A stretch of DNA of 64,000 bases from Anaerolineae bacterium (GCA_019913005.1 JAIOHL010000162.1:62001-126000), one strand, 5' to 3'; counted from the first letter of the stretch, positions 37,076 to 46,909 are shown. Numbers and translations are program-made. The notes: a model not told the origin generated them from the sequence alone.

Positions 37076-38431
37076 ATGAAACAGCAATCGCACTCTTTTA
37101 AAATGGTAGTTTTGATTGCTTTATTTTTGATTTCTTTAAGCGCCGTCACCACTGTTCGCGCCGAGAACGGCATCCCATTACAAAATCTACACGAACGACA
37201 GGGTAGCGCCTCCGCAACCGCCAACATTGCCACGAATATTCATGCGGGGCCAAGCACGGCATTTTGGATTGTTGGCACAGTCAACCGCTTTGAAACACTG
37301 CCCGTGATAGCCATTAGCCCGGATGGGGCATGGTGGCTAGTGAATGGGCGTTTGGGTCAAGGGTGGGTCGTCGGTACCGCGCTAACCGTGACGAATGGCA
37401 GCAGCGTTGGCGTGCAAGACCCCGGCGCATTCATCACTGTGACCGCCTCATTACTCAATGTGCGGAGCGGCCCCGGCCCCACCGCCGCGATTCAAGGGCG
37501 GCTCTCAGCGGGTCAGCGGGTTTATTTGATCGGGCAGAGCAACGACGGCACATGGCTCAACATTCGCTGGCAATATGGCAACGGTTGGGTACAAGCCCGT
37601 TTCACCTCGGCTGGTGATGCTGCACCAACCACCGATGCCAGTGGCGCTCCGGTAACGGAACTCAACGCCTCCGGTGTGGTCAATGCAGGCAGCTTAAACG
37701 TCCGTAGCGGCCCCGGTGTCAACTATGAAATTATCGGCACAGTCGTTGGCGGCGAATTACTTCCTATTATAGGCCGCAGCAGTGACGGTTCATGGTACAA
37801 CGTCCAGACCGTCTTTGGTACTGGTTGGGTATCGGCCCGTTATCTAATTACCCGCAACGAATTTGGCAATGCCCCTGTCACGGAAGATACAGTAGACGAA
37901 AATACCTATGTCGGGCCAGTAGCGATTGTTAATGCGGGAGCGCTCAACATTCGCAGCGGCCCCGGTGCAGGCTATACCATTTTGGGGCGGGCCATCGGTG
38001 GCGATCAATTTGTCATTCTAGCGCGTGATGCGTCCTTCCTGTGGATTCAAATTGATACCGACTTTGGCGAAGGCTGGGTCAATCGGAATTACATCATCAT
38101 TCGCGGCGATGTCAGCAGCCTACCCACCGCCGACGCGACTACCGCCATTACCGTGCGTGACCCCGCAACTGGGGATACAACTGTCTCAACGCCTACCCTA
38201 ATTGGCCCGGTAGCATTTGTGGCAACAGGCGCACTCAATATTCGCAGCGGCCCCAATATCAGCTTCTCCTCGCTGGGTTCCGTACCTTCAACCACTCGGA
38301 TGCCGATTATTGGTCAGAGTCCAGACCGTCGCTGGTGGAAAGTAGATAGTCCATTTGGCGGGGGGTGGGTCAACAAGAATTACGTGCTGGTCGAAGGTGA
38401 TGCCAGCAATGTTCCAGTCGTCAGCCAATAG
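37076..38431 (+). CDS. Secreted protein with five tandem SH3b domains
   Basis: 451 residues. Signal peptide (about 1-29, ending VRA/ENG). Five bacterial SH3 domains follow. The last four show the repeat core N-[VI]-R-S-G-P (LLNVRSGPGPT, SLNVRSGPGVN, ALNIRSGPGAG, ALNIRSGPNIS) and each ends in a GWV pattern; the first is divergent (TNIHAGPSTAFW). Such modules bind cell wall or peptides outside the cell. It lies just after the tRNA-Leu terminator and starts a three-gene series with the TPR/TM protein and the M1 peptidase. Confidence 0.88.
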   Translation: MKQQSHSFKMVVLIALFLISLSAVTTVRAENGIPLQNLHERQGSASATANIATNIHAGPSTAFWIVGTVNRFETLPVIAISPDGAWWLVNGRLGQGWVVGTALTVTNGSSVGVQDPGAFITVTASLLNVRSGPGPTAAIQGRLSAGQRVYLIGQSNDGTWLNIRWQYGNGWVQARFTSAGDAAPTTDASGAPVTELNASGVVNAGSLNVRSGPGVNYEIIGTVVGGELLPIIGRSSDGSWYNVQTVFGTGWVSARYLITRNEFGNAPVTEDTVDENTYVGPVAIVNAGALNIRSGPGAGYTILGRAIGGDQFVILARDASFLWIQIDTDFGEGWVNRNYIIIRGDVSSLPTADATTAITVRDPATGDTTVSTPTLIGPVAFVATGALNIRSGPNISFSSLGSVPSTTRMPIIGQSPDRRWWKVDSPFGGGWVNKNYVLVEGDASNVPVVSQ

Positions 38432-38469
38432 CTGGCCGCAGCGAAATCAACCAAGAGGAGTAATTTTTA

Positions 38470-39501
38470 ATGGCTGACAATCTACAAAAACAACTTGAGC
38501 GTATTTATGCGCTAATCCAGCGGGAGCAAACCGATGAGGCAATACAATTGCTTCGACCACTGCTGGAGGAACACGGCGATAATGCGGATGTTTGGTGGTT
38601 GATGGCAAACACGGTAGATGACCCCCGCCAAGCCCGCCGTGCGTTGATCAACGTCCTCAAAATCAATCCACGTCATGGCCGTGCCAGAAGCCTACTGGAT
38701 AAACTCAACGAGAGCTTCCCGCCGCGTGATGACGAACTCATGCTGATGATGGAACTTCCCGAAGCAGAAGACCGATTTGCGGTACCTACCTCTGAAAGCG
38801 ACGAAGACGAAATCAACTTTGACGACCCCTTTGCCGAAGGATCCGAGGACATCAGTTTTGATGATGACGATCCCTTTGCCGAACTCCTACAAGAAGCTGA
38901 AGGCGGCAAAAGAGGTAAAAAGGGCAAAAAAGCTAGGGTAGCGGGGGAAAAACGCCGACGCTCACCTCTCCGCACGCTTCTGCTGCTATTGGTCATTATT
39001 TTGCTGGCCGCCGTCGGATTATTCGCAGCAATGGGTGGCGGCGAAGGTGACAAAGGCGAGACGGATGCTGCCGCGATTACCGCTGTGACGGTTGACCAAA
39101 TCGAATTGCAGGACATCCTATCGGCCACCTCCACCAGCGTAAACAGTTCCACCAGTCCCAATTTTGGGCCAAATAGTGGGGCTGTCTATGCTGATACCAG
39201 CATCGGACGCACACTTTTTGTACAGGGCTGTGTTTGTACAACGTCTGATTGTCAGGGGCCGCGTCCCGATGATCTCGCATCTTTGGCGTTTGAAGGGATT
39301 AATTTGGCGGCCAGTCGCATCAGCAACGCCCCCGAAAACATCCGTAACCAAATCCAAGCAGTCGGTGTCAATATCACCAGTTGCGTGGTCGGGTCTACCG
39401 ACACACTCTATCGGGCATTTGTTGACCTTGTAACGGTGAATGAATTTACCGGTTCCGGTGATCGAGCCGCTTTCCAAGCCCGGTGGGTGAAGGAAGGGTA
39501 A
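38470..39501 (+). CDS. TPR-containing single-span membrane protein
   Basis: 343 residues. The N-terminal 75 residues form TPR-like helices (LERIYALIQREQTDEAIQLL, DNADVWWLMANTVDD), cytoplasmic by the basic segment that follows. An acidic stretch with two near-repeats (INFDDPFAEGSEDIS and ISFDDDDPFAELL) and a Lys/Arg-rich patch come before one membrane helix (about residues 172-191). The extracytoplasmic part has Cys pairs (CVCTTSDC). AGAGGAG precedes the ATG. Function unknown. The next gene starts directly at the following base. Confidence 0.7.
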   Translation: MADNLQKQLERIYALIQREQTDEAIQLLRPLLEEHGDNADVWWLMANTVDDPRQARRALINVLKINPRHGRARSLLDKLNESFPPRDDELMLMMELPEAEDRFAVPTSESDEDEINFDDPFAEGSEDISFDDDDPFAELLQEAEGGKRGKKGKKARVAGEKRRRSPLRTLLLLLVIILLAAVGLFAAMGGGEGDKGETDAAAITAVTVDQIELQDILSATSTSVNSSTSPNFGPNSGAVYADTSIGRTLFVQGCVCTTSDCQGPRPDDLASLAFEGINLAASRISNAPENIRNQIQAVGVNITSCVVGSTDTLYRAFVDLVTVNEFTGSGDRAAFQARWVKEG

Positions 39502-42126
39502 GTGCGTCTTTTCTCGCTGGGTTTGTTGAGTATTGTCATCGTCATCTCAACGTTAACACCTCAACCCGATGAACGAAACACTAACCCCCTTTCCGTTTCT
39601 GGTGAGGGGGTTCATTCACGTCGTCCCCAAACCACGACACAATCAGATTCAGCCGTGGTTCTGACTGATGCGGCGGGCCATTCCTTTGGTGGCATTTATC
39701 TTGGCGAAGGTTTAATACTAACCTCGTGGCAGGCGGTAGCGGGTGAGCGCCTTTTATGGAATGCCGAAGCGGGTATTGCTGCGCAGTTACGCTATCAACT
39801 TCCTTCCTATATAGAAGATGGCATCACACAAAGTTGGGAGCAGGCTATTGACTTAACCTTATGTCACGCAGGGGAGAATTACCGTGTTGCCTCGACGGTC
39901 AATTCCGCACCTATCGAACAGGTCAAATCTGAAAACCGTTGTTTCTCTTATGATCTAACACAGGATATGACTGTTACCCATCTTGGCAGTACGACCAGCA
40001 TCCAAGTGGAACGCCTGTTGTATACAAATCGCAGGACGGATATAGCGCTGTTAGAAGTGGATGGAATAGGGCTTCTTGCGGCTATTCCTAATTTAACGCC
40101 TGTTCAGTTGGATGTTCGTCCTTTGCAACTCGGCCAAACGCTGAGTTCGAGCCAGAATCGCAATTACTATGAATTCGATTCGCTTTTTACAGTCTTAAAT
40201 GCCCTTCCCGCTGTCGAGACTCAACCCCAGCAGGGCGATTTTGATGGTAGCGCCCAGCAAACTGCGGTGGTTCCGTTGAAGCCTATCTTGCCACAGCGAT
40301 TGGGGCAATCTCGACCAATGCTTCTAGTTGGTCAAGGATACTATTTGGGTGATGGGGGTCTGGTGGGGCTTCATTGGGGTACATCTTTGGATGGCTACAC
40401 GATGTTTACCCCTACCACTGAATGGTATAACCAGTTGTGGCAGGTCAATGAAATACTGCAAAATGACCACTTAGAGCAAGCCCTGAATAATGCCCTTGTG
40501 CCGGGCGCTGTGCCGGGGCTAAACACGATTGGCGATCCATTTGCAGCCGAATTGGGCAATACGGGCTATGATGTCCTCCACTATAATCTCAATCTCACTA
40601 TTGACCCATTTGTCCATGCTGTTCAAGGGACAGCCACCCTTCAAATCAAGGCCCTGTATCATCATCTCGCCAGTTTCACACTCGACCTCCGCACGATGGT
40701 CGTGGATGAGGTAGAAATCAACGGCGAGTCAGTGTCCTTTACCCAATACCAACGAAAATTGCTCATAGAGTTATCCACCCCGGTAGATTACGGCACAATC
40801 CTAGAAGTCGCTATTCACTACAGCGGCGTTCCTGTCCCAACCGACACTCCCTATAGCAATTTTTTTACAGTCGGATTGGAATATGTAGACAATCAACCGC
40901 GCATGGCCTTCATCAATCAACCCGACGGCGCAAGCACGTGGTTTCCCTGCAATGACCACCCCCTAGATCGGGCCACTTATGAATTTCACATCACGGTGCC
41001 CTCAACTCTGATGGCGGTTGCCAATGGTATCCCCGACGAACCCACCCCGCTTGCGGCCACCCAAATGACCTACCATTGGAATATGGACGTGCCGATGGCG
41101 ACGAATTTGGCGGTGGTCGCCGTTGGGGATTACAGTTTGGTCTTGGATACCAGTGTTGACGGCCTGCTTATCCGCAATTACGCCTATACCGGGACAGAGG
41201 CCAAAGTCGAGGAGTTACTCAGTTCGACTGACCTCGCCTTTCGTTATCTACAGGTGTTGTTTGGGCCATATCCTTTTGAAAGTTACGGGCATGTAGTGAC
41301 GCCCTTGCCCAACGGGGCTGTCGAGACCCAAACTATGACCATCATGCCGCGCAGCATGGTGCAGGCCGACAGTGAAGAAGCCCTGTTTACATTGGTAGTA
41401 CACGAACTAGCCCATCAATGGTATGGCAACACCGTGACCCTCGGTTCATGGCGCGATATTTGGTTGAATGAAGGTTTTGCGACCTATGCCGAATGGTTAG
41501 CACTTGAACTGCGCTATGGGCCAGACCGTGCAACACGTGCCCGATCTGCTCAAGAACGTGCGATCAGAGGCAGTCGCCGCGAAACACCATTGGCCTATCC
41601 GCTCACCAGCCAGATGTACGACAGCGATAGTTATGTCAAAGGCGCATGGGTGCTGCACATGCTGCGTGATGAACTTGGCAACACCGTCTTTTCTGAAGTC
41701 ATCCATCAATGGGCCGTCGAATATGTGAATTACCCGGTCACAACATGGGACTTTTTCCGCCTAGCCGAGCAAATCAGCGGGCGCGACCTGACCCAATTCC
41801 GTCGCCAATGGCTGGAAAGTCCCGGCATCCCCCAATACCAACTGGTTTGGACTTATGGCAAACGTGGACTCGAAATCGTGGCCTGTAACCAACGCGATGT
41901 GCGCTATGATTTGCGTCTACCCGTCGAGGTTCAGGGAATGGGCCTCAATGGGGAAGTCACCGCCGATACGATTTATGTCGAACTTGGTTCATCCGCCGTC
42001 CAGCAGTTCCCGCTTGGCTGGACACCCTCGGCCCTAACCGTAGATGTCAAGCAGCAGGTCTTGGAAAACGTGACCACCTTCTACACCAAGGGCCAAGCCA
42101 GTTGTTTGTTAGCTACTTCTTCCTAA
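39502..42126 (+). CDS. M1 aminopeptidase fused to inactive trypsin-like domain
   Basis: 874 residues, GTG start abutting the previous stop. A signal or anchor (1-20) is followed by a chymotrypsin-like domain (about 48-320). That domain seems dead: the His position reads TSWQAVAG (Gln77), Asp180 is kept (TDIALLEVDG) and the Ser box is GDGGLVGL with no Ser. The C-terminal M1 metallopeptidase (about 355-860) has H634ELAHQWYG, E657 in WLNEGFATY (HEXXH-18-E zinc site) and a GAMEN-like GAVETQT. Expected role: extracellular aminopeptidase, with the pseudoprotease domain for binding. Confidence 0.85.
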   Translation: MRLFSLGLLSIVIVISTLTPQPDERNTNPLSVSGEGVHSRRPQTTTQSDSAVVLTDAAGHSFGGIYLGEGLILTSWQAVAGERLLWNAEAGIAAQLRYQLPSYIEDGITQSWEQAIDLTLCHAGENYRVASTVNSAPIEQVKSENRCFSYDLTQDMTVTHLGSTTSIQVERLLYTNRRTDIALLEVDGIGLLAAIPNLTPVQLDVRPLQLGQTLSSSQNRNYYEFDSLFTVLNALPAVETQPQQGDFDGSAQQTAVVPLKPILPQRLGQSRPMLLVGQGYYLGDGGLVGLHWGTSLDGYTMFTPTTEWYNQLWQVNEILQNDHLEQALNNALVPGAVPGLNTIGDPFAAELGNTGYDVLHYNLNLTIDPFVHAVQGTATLQIKALYHHLASFTLDLRTMVVDEVEINGESVSFTQYQRKLLIELSTPVDYGTILEVAIHYSGVPVPTDTPYSNFFTVGLEYVDNQPRMAFINQPDGASTWFPCNDHPLDRATYEFHITVPSTLMAVANGIPDEPTPLAATQMTYHWNMDVPMATNLAVVAVGDYSLVLDTSVDGLLIRNYAYTGTEAKVEELLSSTDLAFRYLQVLFGPYPFESYGHVVTPLPNGAVETQTMTIMPRSMVQADSEEALFTLVVHELAHQWYGNTVTLGSWRDIWLNEGFATYAEWLALELRYGPDRATRARSAQERAIRGSRRETPLAYPLTSQMYDSDSYVKGAWVLHMLRDELGNTVFSEVIHQWAVEYVNYPVTTWDFFRLAEQISGRDLTQFRRQWLESPGIPQYQLVWTYGKRGLEIVACNQRDVRYDLRLPVEVQGMGLNGEVTADTIYVELGSSAVQQFPLGWTPSALTVDVKQQVLENVTTFYTKGQASCLLATSS

Positions 42127-42167
42127 ATTTAGCACGGCGGCTTTAGTCCCGTGTTCGAAGCGGTCAA

Positions 42168-43562
42168 TCAACGTGGTTCAATCACGACAGGTACACCGTC
42201 ACGGGGGCGCAGCGTAACAAGGGCTTCTGGCTCAACCTTCACCCCCTCCACCAGTTTAACCCGATAGGACTGAGCCACCGTCGCCAGCACCAATTGGGCT
42301 TCCATCAGGGCAAAATTCATACCAATACACTGACGCGCCCCTCCACCAAATGGGAAATAGCTAAAATGGGGTCGCCATTGCAAGCTGTCTCCGAGAAAGC
42401 GCGTGGGGTCAAAACGCTCAGGATTTTCCCAGTAATTCGGGTTGCGGTGCATCACATACGGACTCAAAAATACGGCACTCCCGGCAGGGATGGGATAGCC
42501 CCCGATTTCATCGTCGCCAATAGCCTGACGGCTAATCACCCACGCGGGTGGATATAGGCGCATGGATTCCTGCAAAACCGCCTGTGTATAAGGCAGCAAA
42601 TCGTCCACTGTGGGTAATCGCCCCTTAAGAACCTTATCCAATTCGGCATGTAATTGATCCGCCGCTGCTGGATTTTCCGATAGCAGATACCATGCCCATG
42701 CCAGTGCATTCGCCGTCGTTTCGTGCCCTGCCAGAAACAGGGTCATCACCTCGTCATGCACTTGTTGGTCATTCATCGCCACGCCTGTATCAGCGTCCGT
42801 CGCCGTCATCAGTAGGGTGAGCAAATCACCTATCTCATCAACCTGCGGGTGCTGTCGTCGCTCTCGAATGATGCGATAAACAATCGCATCCAGTTGGCGA
42901 ATCGCTTTTTTCGCCAGTTGGTTTCCCGGCGTAGGCAGTTTTTCCATAAATGGCGGACGGTGCCCGTTTTTGACACCCAATTGCAGCACCATTTCCATCG
43001 CTTCTTGGACGATAGCCCGTTCCTTTTCGGTGATCGTAGTCGAAAACAGGGTCTTGCACACTATAATCAGCGTCAACCCCATCATTTCTTGTGCCATATT
43101 CAGCGGTTGGCGGGCTTCGACATAGGGCTGCCATTGAGCCATCATGTCAAGCGTGCAATCGGTCATTATTTGTCCAAACGCCGCAATCTGCTTGCGATGA
43201 AAGGCGGGTTGGATCAAGCGTCGCTGCCGTAGCCAGAAATCCCCTTCGCTGGTCAGCAGCCCTTCATCCAGCAAAATTTTAGAACGTACCAGCGCCATCC
43301 CTTTGCGATAATTGCGGCTATTCGTTTGAAGTACATGCTGAATATAGTAGGGGTCGTTAAGTAGGAAAATTTCACGCGAGCCAACACGGAAATGAACAAT
43401 CTCACCATAGGCACGGGCCGATGTCTCTAACAGGCCCAAGATGTCGCTGCGGAATTCTCGTAGATTCCCGATAATTGGCTTTCCACGTGGGCCGGGGGGA
43501 ATCTTCCGCCTAGAATTGACGGGAATCTGCGAATTGGGTTGGTCTGAAAACACGACGTTCAT
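42168..43562 (-). CDS. Cytochrome P450
   Basis: 464 residues. Landmarks: PPGPRGKPIIGNL near the N-terminus, I-helix LFLAGHETTANALAWAW, K-helix ESMRLYPPAWV (ExxR), FDPTRFLGD, and the heme loop FPFGGGARQCIGMNFALME with the Cys thiolate ligand. No membrane anchor. The similarity is to CYP102/CYP4-like bacterial fatty-acid hydroxylases rather than to actinobacterial macrolide types. No ferredoxin or reductase is adjacent. A 20-base palindrome lies upstream and might control it. Confidence 0.93.
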   Translation of the reverse strand: MNVVFSDQPNSQIPVNSRRKIPPGPRGKPIIGNLREFRSDILGLLETSARAYGEIVHFRVGSREIFLLNDPYYIQHVLQTNSRNYRKGMALVRSKILLDEGLLTSEGDFWLRQRRLIQPAFHRKQIAAFGQIMTDCTLDMMAQWQPYVEARQPLNMAQEMMGLTLIIVCKTLFSTTITEKERAIVQEAMEMVLQLGVKNGHRPPFMEKLPTPGNQLAKKAIRQLDAIVYRIIRERRQHPQVDEIGDLLTLLMTATDADTGVAMNDQQVHDEVMTLFLAGHETTANALAWAWYLLSENPAAADQLHAELDKVLKGRLPTVDDLLPYTQAVLQESMRLYPPAWVISRQAIGDDEIGGYPIPAGSAVFLSPYVMHRNPNYWENPERFDPTRFLGDSLQWRPHFSYFPFGGGARQCIGMNFALMEAQLVLATVAQSYRVKLVEGVKVEPEALVTLRPRDGVPVVIEPR

Positions 43563-43899
43563 CCGACTGTTGCCCTTTACAATACACCTTCAACTCACCA
43601 TCTTGACAGATAGCTGTGAACAGGGGATTGTCCGGTTGTAAACAATTTGCAAAATCTCAATCACTACCACACTTTGCCTTGCCGAACGGTCAATCGTCAC
43701 CCGCCAAGTATAATCCACATCCATTTAAGCGTAACTGTAGTTACGCTAATGCATATCCATTATATAAATCACAGACATAGATTATATGTTCTGCCTTTGT
43801 CGCCTCTCTGGTCGCCAAATCTTCATGCTGTAGTTTATCCGCCAACTAATGCTACAATAGGTCACGAGTGCCTGAGACGAAAACCGATTGAGGAAAACA
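43563..43899. other. Divergent intergenic region between P450 and S41 protease
   Basis: 337 bases without a credible gene. It must hold the promoters of both flanking genes. TACAAT near 43853-43858 could serve as a -10 box for the protease gene. The outstanding element is the 20-base inverted repeat described separately. Confidence 0.5.
43728..43747. promoter_or_regulatory. 20-base inverted repeat, candidate operator
   Basis: AGCGTAACT (43728-43736) and AGTTACGCT (43739-43747) form a perfect nine-base inverted repeat with a two-base centre. Such compact palindromes are typical sites for dimeric helix-turn-helix repressors, for example the TetR or MarR types. It is 166 bases upstream of the P450 start and 153 upstream of the S41 protease start. 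The regulator is unknown. Confidence 0.6.
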
Positions 43900-45108
43900 A
43901 TGGAACAACGGGAACATACCCGCCTGTGGTGGAATCAGCTTTGGCGTGGCATCGTCATAGTGGTGTTGGTTAGCGGCGGCTTTCTCGCTGGCTTTATCGC
44001 ACGCGGCCACGAATCTGCCACTGCCCAAGAATCAGGCGATTCCGAGTTTAAGATTCTGAACCAAGTGGATCAACTGGTGCGGGATAATTTTGTGCGTGAT
44101 CTCCCGCCGGATAATACACTAGAATATGCGGCGATTCGCGGCTATCTGGCCTCGCTTAACGACAACTATACCTTTTTTAATGACCCCCCTGTCGCCAGCA
44201 GCGAAAGTGATGCCCTAGCAGGTCGTTATGGGGGTATCGGTGTGGATGTGGTACGCAATGAAGCCGGGATGATTGTTTTATATCCCTATCCCGACAGCCC
44301 CGCCGCCCATGCTGGCGTTTTAGAGGGTGATATTTTGCTGGCGGTGAATGACCAACCGCTTGACCCGAATGAACGGCTAGATGTGGTGCGTCAGATGACA
44401 CGTGGCGAGATTACCGATGAGGGTTCGGGAGTCAAAATTACGGTGCAGCAGCCCAATACAACCGAAACGCGCACTTATGACATCCCGTTTGAAGAAATCA
44501 TCATCCCGTCCATCGCGTGGCGGGTGCTGGCTGAGGCTCCAGAACTGGGCTATATCCAGATCAAGAGCTTTACATCATTAACCCCCGAAGAAGTTGAGAA
44601 TGCGATAGCCGACCTGCGAACCAAGAATATCACAGGCCTCATCCTAGATTTGCGTTTTAACTCAGGTGGTCTGCTACAGGAAAGTATTGATGTCGCGGGT
44701 GAATTTTTGAATGGCGGCACGATTGTGGTTGAACAAAGCCGCACGACGGGCGAAATGGTGCATGAAGATACCCCCGGCGGAATCGCCACTGATTTACCTA
44801 CCATCGTCTTGGTGAACGGTGGAACTGCCAGTGCCGCTGAGGTAGTCGCTGGAGCGTTGCAAGATAATGGTCGAGCCATTATCATCGGGCAGCGCACTTT
44901 TGGCAAAGGCTCGGTTCAATTTATTTTTGGGCTAGAGGACGGCTCATCCGTGCATATTACCGCATCGCTGTGGTTGACCCCCAGCCGTACCCCGTTGGAC
45001 GGAGTTGGCTTGATGCCCAATATTGAGATGATTCCTGACCAAAATGGGCGGGATGTAGAGCTAGGGGAAGCGATTCGTCAATTACGACAACTTTTAGCAA
45101 ATTCATGA
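43900..45108 (+). CDS. C-terminal processing peptidase (S41), first copy
   Basis: 402 residues from the ATG at 43900, with GAGG eight bases upstream. A membrane anchor (about 14-32) is followed by the S41 helical region, a PDZ domain (GGIGVDVVRNEAGMIVLY, AGVLEGDILLAVND) and the catalytic core. LDLRFNSGGLLQESI and GGTASAAEVVAGALQD supply the nucleophile Ser, and GQRTFGKGSVQ the Lys base. The Ser/Lys dyad is intact. It probably trims envelope proteins at their C-termini. A paralogue follows directly. Confidence 0.92.
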   Translation: MEQREHTRLWWNQLWRGIVIVVLVSGGFLAGFIARGHESATAQESGDSEFKILNQVDQLVRDNFVRDLPPDNTLEYAAIRGYLASLNDNYTFFNDPPVASSESDALAGRYGGIGVDVVRNEAGMIVLYPYPDSPAAHAGVLEGDILLAVNDQPLDPNERLDVVRQMTRGEITDEGSGVKITVQQPNTTETRTYDIPFEEIIIPSIAWRVLAEAPELGYIQIKSFTSLTPEEVENAIADLRTKNITGLILDLRFNSGGLLQESIDVAGEFLNGGTIVVEQSRTTGEMVHEDTPGGIATDLPTIVLVNGGTASAAEVVAGALQDNGRAIIIGQRTFGKGSVQFIFGLEDGSSVHITASLWLTPSRTPLDGVGLMPNIEMIPDQNGRDVELGEAIRQLRQLLANS

Positions 45109-45142
45109 GATGGGATGTATTGGAACAACGTGGAGGCCGATT

Positions 45143-46426
45143 GTGAAAGACGAATCTTTGGAGATGAATAATTTGGAGATCGCGGAAAAAGAACCTGCTC
45201 GATCTCTGACAAAAACTGCCTTGCCCCAGACACGGGCACGATTAAGTTCATTCCAAGTATTGACCATCATAGTCGCATTGGTCATGACCAGCACCGTATC
45301 GTTTCTAGGTGGAGTTATTTATGACCGTCGGACAGGCGACGCCTATTCTGACGAATTCCAAGTGTTCTGGGAGACATGGAACACAGTAGATAAAGAATTC
45401 TATGGGGATATGCCCAACCGCCAAGATCGCGTGTATGGTGCGATTCAGGGTTTTATCACCACGCTTAATGACCCCTTTACCGCCTTTGTCGTACCAGAAC
45501 AGGCCGACATCCATCGTCAATTTATGTCGGGCAAATTTGGCGGCATTGGCGCATCAGTCAGCATTGATGCCAACGGCGAACCCTATATCACCCGTTTGCT
45601 ACGTGGCAACCCCGCCGAAAAAGCGGGCTTGGAACCGCTGGATGTGATTAGGGGCGTAGACGGTCAATCCGTACAGGGGTTGACATTGGACGAGGTGGTA
45701 GATTTGATTAAGGGGGATGTCGGGACAGAAGTGGTCTTGACCATTTACCGCCCCTCCCAAAATACCACCTTTGACCAACCCATTATGCGGGCTGTGATCG
45801 AGGAATTGACTGCCTACTCTGGTATGATTGGCGACATCGGCTATCTGCGTCTATCCAGTTTTAATGCCGTTTCTGCCAGTCAGACCGAACGCGAATTGCA
45901 GAGTCTGCTTGACCAAGACCCACGCGCGATTGTCTTCGATTTGCGTGGCAATGGCGGCGGCCTGCTGGATGAAGCGGTCAAGATTGCCGATATGTTCCTC
46001 GACGAAGGGCTGGTTTTGACCGAACGCAGCCGCAGCGGGGACGAAGAACGCTATGTCTCGGATAGTGGCGATTTAGGTGAAAGGGTTCCAGTCGTCATCT
46101 TGATAGATGGCAACAGCGCCAGTGCCTCAGAAGTGGTCGCGGGAGCGCTACAAGATCGGGATCGGGCCATTCTCATCGGGCAAAAAAGCTATGGCAAGGG
46201 GTCGGTACAATTAGTGCATGATCTCCCCGGTGGTGAACAACTGCGTGTGACCATCGCGGCGTGGTATACCCCCGATGACCGCCGCATTCATGGAACCGGC
46301 CTAGAACCTGATGTGGTGGTCGAAGGTGATCAATTTGACACGCAGGGCAACGACCTGTACCTAAATGCCGCCATTGAGTATATCAACACAACTTATCCTC
46401 GTGACCCTCACATTTTTGGAGGATGA
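45143..46426 (+). CDS. C-terminal processing peptidase (S41), second copy
   Basis: 427 residues. I chose the GTG at 45143, which GGAGG precedes by six bases, over an ATG at 45110. Cytoplasmic N-terminus of about 36 residues, a membrane helix (about 37-58), PDZ domain (GGIGASVSIDANGEPYI, AGLEPLDVIRGVDGQSV) and catalytic motifs FDLRGNGGGLLDEAV, GNSASASEVVAGALQD (Ser) and GQKSYGKGSVQ (Lys). It is a tandem paralogue of the preceding gene; the differing N-termini suggest different partners. smpB follows after three bases. Confidence 0.92.
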   Translation: MKDESLEMNNLEIAEKEPARSLTKTALPQTRARLSSFQVLTIIVALVMTSTVSFLGGVIYDRRTGDAYSDEFQVFWETWNTVDKEFYGDMPNRQDRVYGAIQGFITTLNDPFTAFVVPEQADIHRQFMSGKFGGIGASVSIDANGEPYITRLLRGNPAEKAGLEPLDVIRGVDGQSVQGLTLDEVVDLIKGDVGTEVVLTIYRPSQNTTFDQPIMRAVIEELTAYSGMIGDIGYLRLSSFNAVSASQTERELQSLLDQDPRAIVFDLRGNGGGLLDEAVKIADMFLDEGLVLTERSRSGDEERYVSDSGDLGERVPVVILIDGNSASASEVVAGALQDRDRAILIGQKSYGKGSVQLVHDLPGGEQLRVTIAAWYTPDDRRIHGTGLEPDVVVEGDQFDTQGNDLYLNAAIEYINTTYPRDPHIFGG

Positions 46427-46429
46427 AAA

Positions 46430-46891
46430 TTGGCAGGAGAAGGTATCAAAATCATCACCCGCAACCGCAAGGCCAGCCATGAGTATCATCTATTGGATAC
46501 TTATGAGGCGGGCCTAGTCTTGGTCGGGTCAGAAATCAAATCCATTCGTGCTGGTCATGTCAATCTGCAAGAGGCCTTTGTTACCGACACAAATGGTGAA
46601 TTATGGGTGCTGAATATGCACATCAACGAGTATAAACAGGCACATAAACGTGGACATGAACCGCTACGTCCGCGCAAGTTACTTTTGCACCGCAAAGAAA
46701 TAAACAAAATCATCAGCGAGATGGCCCAGAAGGGGTATACTGTAATACCAACGGCTCTCTATCTAAAAAATGGTCGCGCCAAATTGGAAATTGCATTGGC
46801 AAAGGGCAAAAAACTCTATGACAAGCGCCAAGATATGCGCAAGAAAGACGACCAACGACAGATGGAACGGGCCATGCGTGATTATCGTTGA
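46430..46891 (+). CDS. smpB: SsrA-binding protein SmpB
   Basis: 153 residues, TTG start with GGAGG nine bases upstream. The OB-fold core has IITRNRKASHEYHLLDTYEA, VLVGSEIKSIRAGHVNLQEA, HINEYKQAHKRGHEPLRPRK and LKNGRAKLEIALAKGKK. The basic C-terminal tail (DKRQDMRKKDDQRQMERAMR) enters the ribosomal mRNA path. It binds tmRNA and rescues stalled ribosomes. No tmRNA gene was found in this window. It is encoded right after the S41 protease. Confidence 0.97.
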   Translation: MAGEGIKIITRNRKASHEYHLLDTYEAGLVLVGSEIKSIRAGHVNLQEAFVTDTNGELWVLNMHINEYKQAHKRGHEPLRPRKLLLHRKEINKIISEMAQKGYTVIPTALYLKNGRAKLEIALAKGKKLYDKRQDMRKKDDQRQMERAMRDYR

Positions 46892-46909
46892 ACAAGATGA
46901 TAGGCGGTC

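Noticed and set aside
37076-38431. DNA-level tandem repeat in the SH3b gene
   Set aside because: The repeats are at protein level (five divergent SH3b domains); the DNA copies have drifted and are not a satellite or CRISPR-like array.
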